64,000 bases of DNA from Cryptomeria japonica. Taxonomy: Eukaryota > Streptophyta > Pinopsida > Cupressales > Cupressaceae. Positions 1 to 11,700 of this stretch are shown here, piece by piece. Positions within the stretch are counted from its first letter, which is position 1; each line of letters begins with the position of its first letter. The stretch lies in assembly GCF_030272615.1 (NCBI RefSeq), contig NC_081406.1, positions 190,243,391 to 190,307,390 on the forward strand, in the 5' to 3' direction. A program made the position numbers and the translations under genes. Below the pieces are notes generated by a model that saw only the letters and a program-made list of their open reading frames with translations, was not told the origin of the DNA and made no database searches.

Positions 1-496
1 ATTGCAAAAGAAAAACAATATAAAAGCATTAATTTGTCGTGGTTTTCTCCCATAAGGGTTTCCACATATATATCTTGTGTTCTATTTATGTTCACAGTAG
101 TTAGATCACATATAAATGTTGGTATGCAATGAATATGTTTATAAGACAAGTTATATGCTTGTGATTAAAATTCAAAAAGTAAAAGTTTGTTAATATGCTG
201 AGCCACCCCCCACCCCCCTTCTCAGTATATTCTTGTGCTCTTCAGGAATGTCTAGTTTATAAGCTCTCACTTGGGGTTTTCTGTTTTAGGCACATAGGGT
301 TTTGTTTGGAGGGGACCTAAAGGACCCCACTTGCCTTCTCTTTCAAAGATGTTGTAGCCTCTAAACCCACAACATCTAATCATGCAAATATCATCAATTT
401 CTTGTTGTAGACCACAAGTGATTTTAAATTGGACCAAAGGAGTAATAATTCTCCTTCGTCAAATTGTTGATTATGGAAGAGTGAAATCAGCCTATT

Positions 497-1060
497 TTGG
501 CCATCAATTTCAACTTAATTGTGGATGATATGCCATATTTGTCCAAGCATGCCTTAATCTACAAGTCTATTGGCATCAAAGTTTCATTGCACTTTTTCAA
601 GAAGAGTTTGTTGAACTTGGTAATTAGAGGGGTACATGGAAGTAATTTTGGCCACAAATGGTTTTTTTTTGTTTTCTCCGAAATGGTGAAGTGGAACATG
701 GACTTTGCAAAAGGCTCTTATTTTCACAATCGAGCAAGCTTATTCATAAAACACTAGCATGTGGGATTTGATTCTATGTAATAACTCCCATCTCAAATTC
801 CTATATGAATTCATCTACTTCAATTGCCCATGGACTTTCGAAGATCCATCATTCTACAATCTGTTATTGCGATGCATGGGTTCCTTGTTTCTCACAATGG
901 AAAGGAAGTTAACTACATTTGCTCATATTTATGCGGAAATCAATCTTAATAATCCTCTCCCTGATTCTCCTAAAAATTGGGAAATATGCAATGAATTCAA
1001 TAAATAGATTACAAGCTCTTCCCTTTCATTGTTGAATTTTCCACATTTCAGTGAAGTCAT
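497..1060 (+). pseudogene. DUF4283 / LINE ORF1-type remnant
   Basis: Two broken frames read in order. The first (497-757) has MPYLSKHALIYKSIGIKVS and GHKWFFFVFSE with a later SLFIKH, matching the DUF4283 pattern of a conserved GFF-V-F and a Trp-rich loop. The second (759-1007) has PWTFEDPSFYNLLLRCMGSL and AEINLNNPLPDS. These correspond to the late DUF4283 part, in which an 'Ar-c-ElDl-kPLp' stretch precedes a zinc knuckle. A frameshift plus stop at 755-760 separates the parts. Such domains occur in ORF1 of plant LINEs and in related zinc-knuckle proteins. No reverse transcriptase follows. The fragment lies in intron 4 of the minus-strand gene, antisense to it. Confidence 0.6.
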
Positions 1061-2720
1061 AGCTAGTGAAAAATCTAAAATCCTCCTTCAGCGCCACTGT
1101 AATTATCAAACCCAAGTGAGCTTCATTGCTTATGAGCCAAAGTGTCAAAAATATATGAAAAGAAAAACAGTATCCAAAGAAAAGAAAAGAAAAATCTAGA
1201 AGAAAAGAAAAAATGAATGAAAGGAAATATCAAAAAACTTGGCTTTGAGTGTGCGGACATCTCTACAGGTACAAAAAGAAAAATTACCGGAAGTAGAGCA
1301 ATCTTCGTGAGATTATAGCAATAACCATAGCCTCGTGCAATAACCTCACCAAGGCTATGGACACTCGCTGGCAATGAGGCTCTATCCAAGATGCTTATGA
1401 AGTTTGGATAAACCACGTAGCTAATCACAACGGATTCTAAGGGTTACAATGTTTGTTGATGTTTTTCTTTTAGTTTTGCTCAAATCCATGTTCGTGGCTC
1501 AATCTCGTGACTATAGCTTATTGTTTATGCATTTCTACTTCAATTTCCAACACTTTTATCCTAATTTCAGCAATTCCACTCACAAAAGAGGGTTCATTAA
1601 TCCAAATCATCAAAACTCCCAATCCAATCAGAATTCTCAGTCCTAATCCTTGCTGGTTTGTGACTAGATCTATTGGATTGGAACCCTCTTTTGAATGTAA
1701 TGGTCTCTAAGTCACAAAATTAGTGTTTTCTTCCTTCTATGGTGGAAACCCTAATTTTTCACCATTACAACACGTATTATGAGGACCTATCTCCATTTGC
1801 TCAACACGTTTCAAAGGTTTTAAGGATTTAAATCAGCCCAATTTGCATCTAGTCACATGTTTTTGCACTCCAAGCTGATTTTGCAAATAATCATTCAAGG
1901 TGAAGCGCCCAATAAACATTCCACGTTTTCCTCGCTTTTGTTTTAATTGTGGTCCAAACTTTGTTGTTTTACATGGAGGATCACTTAAGACAATTTTTAA
2001 AATTTCCTTGTTTTTTTAAGGGAAGATTGCACAAGGTTTAGAGTTCCATGTTTTTTGAGGAAGACTTCCATGTTTTTGGAGGATGATGTGTACCCCTTCC
2101 TTGTTTGTGAAGGTCGATTTGCACCTCCTTCCTTGTTTACCGTTGCACTTTGTTTCAACTTCCTTATTCTCTGAGGAAGGTCGATTTAAGTTACTTTTTT
2201 TTTTGAGGAAGGCAAACTTAGGTTCCTTATTTTCAGAGGTAAATTTGCTTCCCTTCAATGTTTGTGGAGGTAAACTTGCATCCCTTCATGCATCATCCTA
2301 GTTGACTTTTCCTTAGAACAAACATTTTGGTAGTGTTTTGGAGATTTGGAGGAACTCATAAAAATTGCCTAAGTTCATTTTATGCCTTGCCATGGAGTTG
2401 GAAATGTTTTTGAGCAATCCGTTCATTTTATGCCTTGCCATGGAGTTGGAAATGTTTTTGAGCAATCCTTTCTTGTCTTTGAAAGCTATTTTCAGGTCTG
2501 ATTATGTTATAGCAGATTTATAATAATTCGAAACGAACATTGAAGTAAATTGTAAGTAGGAATCTATCATTTCATGTTTTAAAGAAAGGAATTGCTAGTT
2601 ATGTTTTTATGCACAAATTGACTATCCTTTTCTGAAAGTTAACTAACATGATTTCCATGTATATACCAATGCCTTCTTTGAATCATACTTTATAAAGAAC
2701 ACAAGATAAAGCAAACTTAC
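1061..2720. other. Intron 4 sequence, no gene seen
   Basis: AT-rich intronic DNA left of exon 4. At 2010-2300 there is a degenerate run of about 40-bp units built on 'ttccttgtttgtgaggaaggt'. No exon for the rest of the SNM1-like protein was found by looking for its next expected motifs on the minus strand. Confidence 0.5.
2373..2468. repeat. Two perfect 48-bp tandem copies
   Basis: The 48-bp unit beginning GTTCATTTTATGCC and ending GAGCAATCC occurs at 2373-2420 and again at 2421-2468 without a difference. The identity points to a recent duplication or strong local slippage. Confidence 0.9.
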
Positions 2721-2784
2721 GATCTGTATGAAAATGAGTAAGGAACCAATGACAGCAATCTCCACTTAGATGACGAAAAGCATC
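2721..2784 (-). CDS. Exon 4 of the SNM1-like gene (HxHxD motif)
   Basis: Short exon, 64 bp, not obvious as an open frame. Acceptor ATTTCAG precedes GATGCTTTTCG. The donor GTAAGT follows CAGATC. Translation [20 protein letters not shown] plus Asp and a split codon carries the HxHxD(H) zinc-binding motif of the metallo-beta-lactamase fold. It follows FRV of exon 3 exactly as in SNM1 proteins. The splice phase is 1, so the His after HTD is completed by the next exon, which is outside the window. Confidence 0.8.
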
Positions 2785-5700
2785 CTGAAATGAATAAAAC
2801 AAACGACCAATCAACCATTAAAGTATACATACACTACCTAATATTGTAAACTGTAACCATCAATGTTTATATCTAAGGTAATAAACCACATCATTACAGA
2901 AAATTATTTACTAGAAAGCAAAAAATTAATGGACAGCATGAATACTAGAACAAGAACCAGAAAAAAAACTTTATGTTACATTGTTAAAAGTAAATCCACA
3001 AATGAAAGCAATAGGAGGAATCTTACTACGAATGGGAGTTTGAGTCAGCCCATGATTATCATTGAATGCAACTCTTATGGATAGAAACCAATTTTTCATA
3101 AAGATAGTAACCTTTATCATTGAATGCAAGTCTTCCAAATGGAATCGCAGGTATTTGTTAATTTTTAAAGAAAATGAAAAATTGCAAAACTCATAAAGAT
3201 GGTAGTCAAAATTTCAAAAAAACAGTGGTCAAAATGGAAAGAATCATATGTGACAATTTTTAACTTTTCTGCCTAATATCACATAGTTTTCAACAAAAAA
3301 ATTGGAGGGTGAAGTCCAAGACCTTATGATCTATTACAACTTTGTTGGAAGATTTGTGCCTTTGTCCCCTGGGTTGTTCAACTCCGCCCTTGGGATTCAC
3401 GACATGGCTTAACCGCCTCCTGTGGTTTGATTATCTCTAGTGTTTGTATCGAGCATTAACAAGTCGATCTTTTGGTGTAAGAGCTCAGGTCACAGGTTCG
3501 AATCCCTCGGTCACTCTTGGGGGCGGAGGGGATTGTTGAAAGGTTGTTGCCTCCATCCCCTTGGTTGTTCAACGCCACCCTCAAGATTCGTGACATGGCT
3601 TAACCGCCTCTTGTGGTTTGTTTATTTTTGGTGTTTGTATGGAACATTAACAAGTCAATCTTTTGGTGCAACAGCAAACCTTGGGCCAACAAACTCTTAT
3701 GGATAAAACCAATTTTTCATAAAGATAGTAACTTTTATCATTGAATGCAACTCTTATAAATGGAACCATTGGTATTTGTTGATTTTTAAAGAAAAATGAA
3801 ATATTGCAAAACTCATAAAGATGGCAATCAAAATTTCAAGAAAACAGTGGTCAAAAAGTAAAGAATCATACGTGACAATTTTTAACATTTTTGCCTAATA
3901 TCACATGGTTTTCAACAATAAATTTGGAAAGGAGGGTGAATTCCAAGACCTTGTGATCTATCACAAGATTTACCCACAATCTACTTCTATGGTTGGACAT
4001 CTAAGTGTTGGTTTTGGCCAGCAATGTTTTCTTGCTTGTATGTACCATCCATTCCTTTAAACTAGAAAACTTTTCAAAGATGTGCCTATTGCATCATATC
4101 CACATGTAACAAATTGCAAAAGCTTGCAACCATATAGTGGATGACTTTTTGAATGGGCATTCAATGCCACTTCATTCACAAATGTTGCATTATTTAGCCC
4201 TATGAGGAACTAACCACAAAAGGCCTTCAATATATCTATAACAAAAGTGCACTAGAAAAGGAAACTTGTGGCTGCTTCTTCCTTGATAAGGTAGTTAGGA
4301 TAGGTATTGGGACCTACGTATCCTCCTCTTTTCCTTGGTCTTGTTGTGGGCTTCCAAGCATAGAAAGTGTTTAAGGAAAATCGCATAGGAAGAGGCAATT
4401 GTACATTTGCTAAGGTTTGACCATTTCCATTTAAGATGGTTAAAAGTGGGTGATTTAAAAACAAGGATGTGCTAAAGACTATCCTTTAACATACATACTT
4501 CCTGATAAATTAGTATCCTGCATTTCACATTTTGGAATCTGTAATATTTATAGTGGTTTTGTTTAGCCTATGCATGATATATGGTATTCTAAACTTAATT
4601 CCGTTTTTAGGCTACAAATACTGTATACTGTATTTCGTCAAACAGATCATGAACTTGCATGAATCCACTAGTGACATGGCACTTCTAAACAATTTATGTA
4701 ACACTTTGTTTGCATTAATTTTGATGGATATTGTTGACTTATTGACCATAGAAAACCCTAAACATGAATGTTCCCTTTTTTCAATTTGTTTTACACATTG
4801 ATTTCACTAGTTTTACATAACAAGAAAAGGAACAAAATACAAATGCAAATACAAACGACATAACACAAACGCAAATACAAACAACAAACTCCAAGAACAG
4901 AGACATAAATGCCCTATGTTGCTTGCATACCCTATGTAACTTGGCCAACATAGCAAGCTCAAACTAAGATTTTGCAATTCAAACCAGCCTCCATAAGGCA
5001 CATACAAGTATTTTTCATTTTAATATTGCTCCGACTCTTTAATTTTACAGATTGAACAAAAACTCCACTCCTGCTTTAGCTATGTTTATTTATTTTTTAT
5101 TTCATTAGATCAACAAGATTTCAAACCTAATGTATAAGACTCTAAAGCTTCTCACCTTTAGTAAAAATTGAGATTACGATGAACCTTTAAATCAAAAAAT
5201 TCAAAACTACATCTAAAGAATAAGATAACTTTACCACCTCAACCATTTCAAGATAGACAAAATATTCACTAAAATGTCCACTAAGGAACGTAATTCTTTT
5301 CCCTTTCAATTTTCAATTTATAAGTTATTTTTTTCAAAGAAGTTGCAGTAAGCAATTCAAGCTAAATGGTATACATTTCAGCAACTCCAAACCTAATTTC
5401 AACATTTGGCAACCCACAGAAATGATCAAGGCACACTCATATTGGATTGATTCACAACCTCAAATGAGACCCTTACAAGATTTCTAAGATAAAATTACTA
5501 TTGTTTCATAGATTGCAATGCTTGTAAGTAACTCTAGGAAGTAAATGTCAACTTCTTGGGTTCCCACATGCATGAGAAGATAAAGCCTTAATAGTGATAG
5601 CACATATGTTTTCAATAACTGACCAGATGATGCCTCATCTTACAATGCAAGAATTGGTCAAGGCAACTGAAGATTTATAGCTCTAACCTTCTCGATATCC

Positions 5701-8700
5701 ATCCAATGCACCATTGTACAGATTTCATCTTTGGTATTACATTATCAACACCATACAATCCAAATCTGGATTCAGCCCACCGGAATACACAGTTTTGGTT
5801 TCTAAGTCAAACAACTGTATACATTTACATGTTATTCAGTTCACATAAATTGGAAGAGTTGTATTTGCTATCCTCTGTGCTCTCGGAATATGTAACAGTG
5901 CTTCTGCATTTGTCTTTCATAATTCCATTGCAAGTTCAATATAACTAACAAGTTAATTAGATAGATTCAATGTAACAGTACTTCTGCATTTGTCTTTCAT
6001 AATTCCATTGCAAGTTCTGGGATCAGCACGGATCAAGCTAGATATGTTCGGTGAAGAGATGTGATGTCATATTTCCTAATTTTATGTCTTGTGGGGTTCA
6101 ACAATCTGGTTTGCTGCAAGATTAAATAATTACTCTCAGGATCAAAATTACATGTTGAGTTGTTCACATTCACCTCTGTTCCCATACCTCAGAGTTTCAC
6201 TTGAGATCCAAGACTTCCTTGAATGACAACTATGGAGTATCTAACAGATTTTCAAACAATCATTTTCTGATTTTACCCTCTGTTGCAAAACCTCCTTATT
6301 CCTACATTTGGTAAAAAAGTTAAACATAAAATCCCTGATACAATGACAAAACTACTAGTCACTTGTAACGATTACCTAGTGGCTAGTTTTCAACAACAAT
6401 TGTGACCTACAGAAAAGTATTGAATAATTGAGAGCTTAGCATCTGAATTCTACTCAAACTTGTTATCAGATTTCTTTCTATTACTCATTCTATCAAGTCT
6501 ATGAAAGAACTTTGTATTACTACACCCCATTAGCTACCACAAACAATCTGCAATAGTAAACCTAAGACTATTGTAGGTAAAACCATTTTTGTACTTCGTG
6601 GTAGCATTGTTACCTTCTCCACATATGCAGCAGCATTGAACCTAGAATTCTTTTACACAAATAAAAAAGAAATGAAGGATTCCCAATTCACCTCTTGCAT
6701 TTTGTATTACATCCATCAGCAAGGAAGAAAGACCTGTTCTTAAGAAAATTCATTTTAGCAATCTTTGAATTGTTTAAAACAGACAGTAGACTAATTTTTA
6801 TTAAAACCATTATTGTCCATTTAACAGAAGGCAATCATACAAGGATGCAAACAAAAACAAATTGAGTCAATGGACATCAACACCCTGATTCTAGCCCATT
6901 TGTTAAAAGAACTTAAACTAAACCCATTTAATGCACTTATTGTTAACACCAAATGGCTAAGTTGCTTCTTATGAGGAGTCAACAACTCCACACAGGTGTT
7001 TGTAGGAGTCCTTCCTGCATGATAATTGCAAGGGAAAAACAACTGTCAATGTAGACGGGTTCAAGAAAACAAGAGGATGAGATCTGTACCACTCGAAACG
7101 GTGTTCCTGGAACAGACAGCCATTCAGGAATGCCTGTGAGTGTGGTAGCCATGGAGCGATTTTTATTTCTATCTCTTTTCCGGCCAGATACCGTTGTGGC
7201 TCTGTCTGCTTGTTGATAGTTATTAACATGGGAATCAACTTGCCTCCGTGTAACAGATGAAGGACCTTGAAAAAATGCTGTAATCAACTTGTTGCCTGAT
7301 TCTCTCGACTTGGACTTGTCATTCATATTTACCACTTCTTTGACAGCATTGGTATTGAGCTCCATTGAACAAGTAGTTACTTTTCTTAGTTCATGAAGTG
7401 CATGTGCTATCTTCTTCCTTGGACCAAGCGTCAGAATACCAAGATTACTAAGGTCCTGTGATAATAAGAAACATACAAGGTAATTTGTTCAGCAAAATTA
7501 TTGATATCTTGGTAACATGGTGGAAAACCTGATGGTCTAAACTGTCTTATATAAGATAAACAGATTCCTTTACATGCAGATGAGATAGGTTTTTGTGTGA
7601 AAAGTTATTAAGATTAGTAAAACACAACCCAATAAGTAAACCATTTCCATTTCAAGGAAGCACAGCATACCTCTTCGGTAAGCAACTGAAGAGTATCCCA
7701 GTCAATCTCCTCCTTAATAAAAAGGTCAGCATATCTAGAGAGGCCTAAAGTGTCCAGCCATTTAACAACTCGAGTGACATCAACAACAGTCTTGGGGATA
7801 TCTTCCTGTGGAATATCAGTTATACTAGCCACCTGCAGGATTCAAATAAAAGTTGTATACTCAATAATTAATAAAACACAAAATTTAGTGATTTACACGA
7901 TAACAAAACCTAAGATTTGTATAGTAACAAACTAAGAGCTTTCCCAGCAGAAATAAAGTTGATCATATTGTTGCTTCAAAGATTATTGTATAAAGGGAAT
8001 TAAGGTTTATTTGCAAACTACATCATGAAGAAACAAGCACAAAGCACAACACAAAGAAAAAGACAAGCACCTCCAAGATTATGTTGAGACCATTATATCC
8101 AAACTCCAGGAACCCTTAAAGAGTGTCTAGGTATGTATGAAGTTACTTGTTATATCTGGGCTCAGTAATTATAGGACTCAGAATTCAAATTCAACTTTGA
8201 GTAGAAAATATTCAGCATGCCTAGGAATTTGTGTGGAACAATCCATGCTAAATTCCATTGTGATAAATTCTAAACAGCAGAGAAACAATATCTACCAATG
8301 ATAAGGTCCAACTCAAAATTTGAAATCTGTCAATTAGTTTCAAAAGAACGTATTTGTCAAAATAAATCATTAAGATGAGAATGCAAAGCCTTTGTTTGCA
8401 TTTCTGACCACAAGGTGGAAATTTGTCAAATTGATGAAATGTCCATTGGAAAAGAAAGAAAGAGTGTTTTAAATTTAAACTATCTAAAAGCAATTGCAAA
8501 TGCTATGTCTTCAAGATTTCCACTGACTACTACAAAATAATTGTAATTGCCAAAATGTGTATGCAGTTACTATCTTCTGCATATCTGACTGACCACTACT
8601 GTGTGTGAGCCATCAAAGGCAGACACACTCACCGTTCATGTTGATTGGATAAAACTGACTACTGTTGTTTGTGAGGCAACAGCAGGTGTAACAGTGGAGA

Positions 8701-11700
8701 ATTAGACAAGCTACCCTCTTCACAAGGAAGGTGTACTGTATAAAGGACAGAGATGTTTGGTCATGAAGTTATCATTGCATTCTGGATGATTAGGGTTGTT
8801 TGTGAGATGGTGATTTCTGTTAATATGGCAGTAAGTTCTTAATGAACATTTGAAGGAAGATATTGAGATGAAGAGCCTCTATCTCAAATGTAGCTACCAA
8901 ATGTAATGATTCAGTGGCCAATCGCCAATCATAGAGAGAAGAGAACTCATTTGAAGAGGGGAGAATTTGGAAATGAGAAATGCACATCTGAATTAAATAA
9001 GTGCAGACCTGATTATGAAAGGTTATGTCCCTTTCAAAGGGCAGAAATAATGAAGAGTTGCACTCCTTCAATAGGTGCTATGCTAATCCTAGGACACATG
9101 AGCATGATAGGCTAAATATAACCAAGAGAGAAAAGATATGAATACAGATATCCTCAATGCTGGTTCGGATAATTTTGATTGATTGGGATCTATTGATAAT
9201 TGGGTTTGTTTGTGTTTTGTCAGTGTTTGACCACTTGATTTTTGTTGGGTGTTTGCTTGTTGAATGTTGATTCTGTATTTGGGAGTACTCAGCTCAAATG
9301 AAAAGGTCCCAAGTTGTGATTTCTGTTCATATGGCAGTAAGCTCTTAATGAGAATTTGAAGGAAGATATTGAGACGAAGAGCCTCTATCTCAAATGTAGC
9401 TGACAAATGCACTGATTCAGTGGCCAATCGCCAATCATTTTGTTGTCAAGCTTGTTGTATGGCTTGGGCTTGTTCTTCAATGAGCACGAGAGGAAATGAG
9501 TTTTCCCTTAACTTACTCAAGGTGACCCCTATCCAATCTTTTCTAATCCTAGGACACAAGCATGATAAGCTAAACATGACCAAGAGAGAGAAGAGATGAA
9601 TACAGATCTCCTCAAGTGCTGGTTTTCAATAATTTTGATTATTGTGATCTATTGACAATTGGGTTTGTTTGTGTTTTGTCGGTGTTTGACCACTTGATTA
9701 TTGTTGGGTGTTTGCTTGTTGAATGTTGAATCTGTATTTGGGGGTACTCAGCTCAAATGAAAAGGTCCCAAGTTGTGATTTATATTCATATGGCAGTAAG
9801 TTCTTAATGAGCATTTGAAGAAAGATATTGAGATGAAGAGCCTCTATCTCAAATGTAGCTGCCAAATGCACTGATTCAATGGTCAATCGCCAATGATTTT
9901 GTTGTCAAGCTTGTTGTATGGCTTGGGCTTGTTCTTCAATGAGCTCAAGAGGAGATAAGTTTTCCCTTGACTCACTCAAGGTAACCCCTATCCAATCCTT
10001 TCTAATCCTAGGACACGAGCATGATATGCTAAATATGACCAAGAGAGAGAAGAGATGAATACAGATTTCCTCAAGTGCTGGTATGGATAATTTTGATTGA
10101 TTGCGATCTATTGACAATTGGGTTTGTTTGTGTTTTGCTAGTGTTTAACCACTTGATTTTTGTTGGATGTTTGCTTGTTGAATGTTGAATCTGTATTTGG
10201 GAGTACTCGGCTCAAATGAAAAGGTCCCAAGTTGTGATTTATGTTCATATGGCAATAAGTTCTTAATGAGAATTCAAACAAAGATATTGAGATGAAGAGT
10301 CTCTATCTCAATGACTGCACGGTTCCTGCACTCAACAACACCGTTCTGCTGAGGGGTGTAAGGTGTGGTAAGCTGATGCTTAATGCCATGTGATGCACAA
10401 AAGTTGGTGAAATTTGTAGAACAAAATTCCCCTCCATTGTCAGACCGAAGAGTGATTATTTAACAGCCAGATTCTTTTTCCACTAAGGCCTTAAACTTTT
10501 GAAACATGTTGAACACCTCTGATTTCTACTTAAGAAAATTCACCCACATGCGTCTGCTGAAATCATCAACAAACAATAGAAAATACCTGCATCCAATGAC
10601 TGGTGGAGTGTTCATGGGACCACAAATATCTGCATGAACTAGTTGCAAGACCTTGGATGCTCTCCAAGCATCTCCATCGGAAAACGAAGTCCTATGCTGC
10701 TTTCCAACCTGACAAGCTCCGCAAACTCCATGATTTTGAGTCTAAATCTCAAGTAATCCAACAACTAGATCCTCCTGAACCAACTGAGAGAGAGTGAATA
10801 TTCAAGTGCCCATATTGCTGATGCCAAAAAGTATTGATGGAAGTACTCCTAGCTGCCATGGCGTGCTTTTGAGAATCACCAGAATCAACAAGTCTATAAA
10901 GACCATGATCCTCAACGCCAACAACAACTGTCGTGCGAGTCTCCCCGTCAACAATGCTACACTTGAACAAACCAAAGACGACATCCAATTGTGGAGAATG
11001 ATGCATAATCTGACTAACTGACAGTAGATTGAGCTTCATACTTGGTACAAAATATACATCGAGAAATATCAAATCTCTCCCACCAGGTGAAATCTGAACG
11101 TTGCCCTTGCCGACAACAATATACTCTTCATCTCCTCCAAAGATCACTAAACCAATGAAAGGTGTGTACTCAGTAAACCAACCCAAACAATGTGTGAAAT
11201 GTCAAGAGGCGCCAAAGTCAATGTACCAAGCTGATGATGTGATATCATCAGATGGGCATTGGGCCATGAACGCATAGAAGGCAAATTCCTTTTGGTCAAA
11301 ATGCATGGCAAAATTGGCCTTCTGCTTAGACCCTCCTTGTTTAGATTACGTGGATGCTATCGACTTCCTGCAATCTTTCACCAAATGGCCAAACTGGTGA
11401 CAGTAGCACTCTTCTTCTTCGAAGACTACTGAGGTTGACCTTGTCCTTTCTCCTGGAAAGACTGAGCTTTACCCTTGTTCTTATCTGAAGTTGTGGTTGT
11501 GAAGGCTTGTTTAGCGGACGAACTAGCGCTACTTCCAAACTGTTGCTTCCATCAATCCTATTGGAGAAGCTTGTTGCAGAGATCAAGAAACTTCAAATCA
11601 ACACTAGTAGAAGAGATATTGAGTGTCTCAATGAAATGCTCGTAGGATCGGGGTAGGCTTTTCAACATGATCACTACCATATTCTCTTCCTCCATGGTTC

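Noticed and set aside
3495-3506. A real tRNA gene at the perfect B box GGTTCGAATCCC
   Set aside because: No matching acceptor stem or anticodon arm can be drawn around it; it is only a tRNA-like segment within the repeat structure.
8820-10117. Repeated short frames ([16 protein letters not shown]) in the tandem array
   Set aside because: The frames recur only because the DNA repeats; substitutions between units are not biased to silent sites and stops differ.
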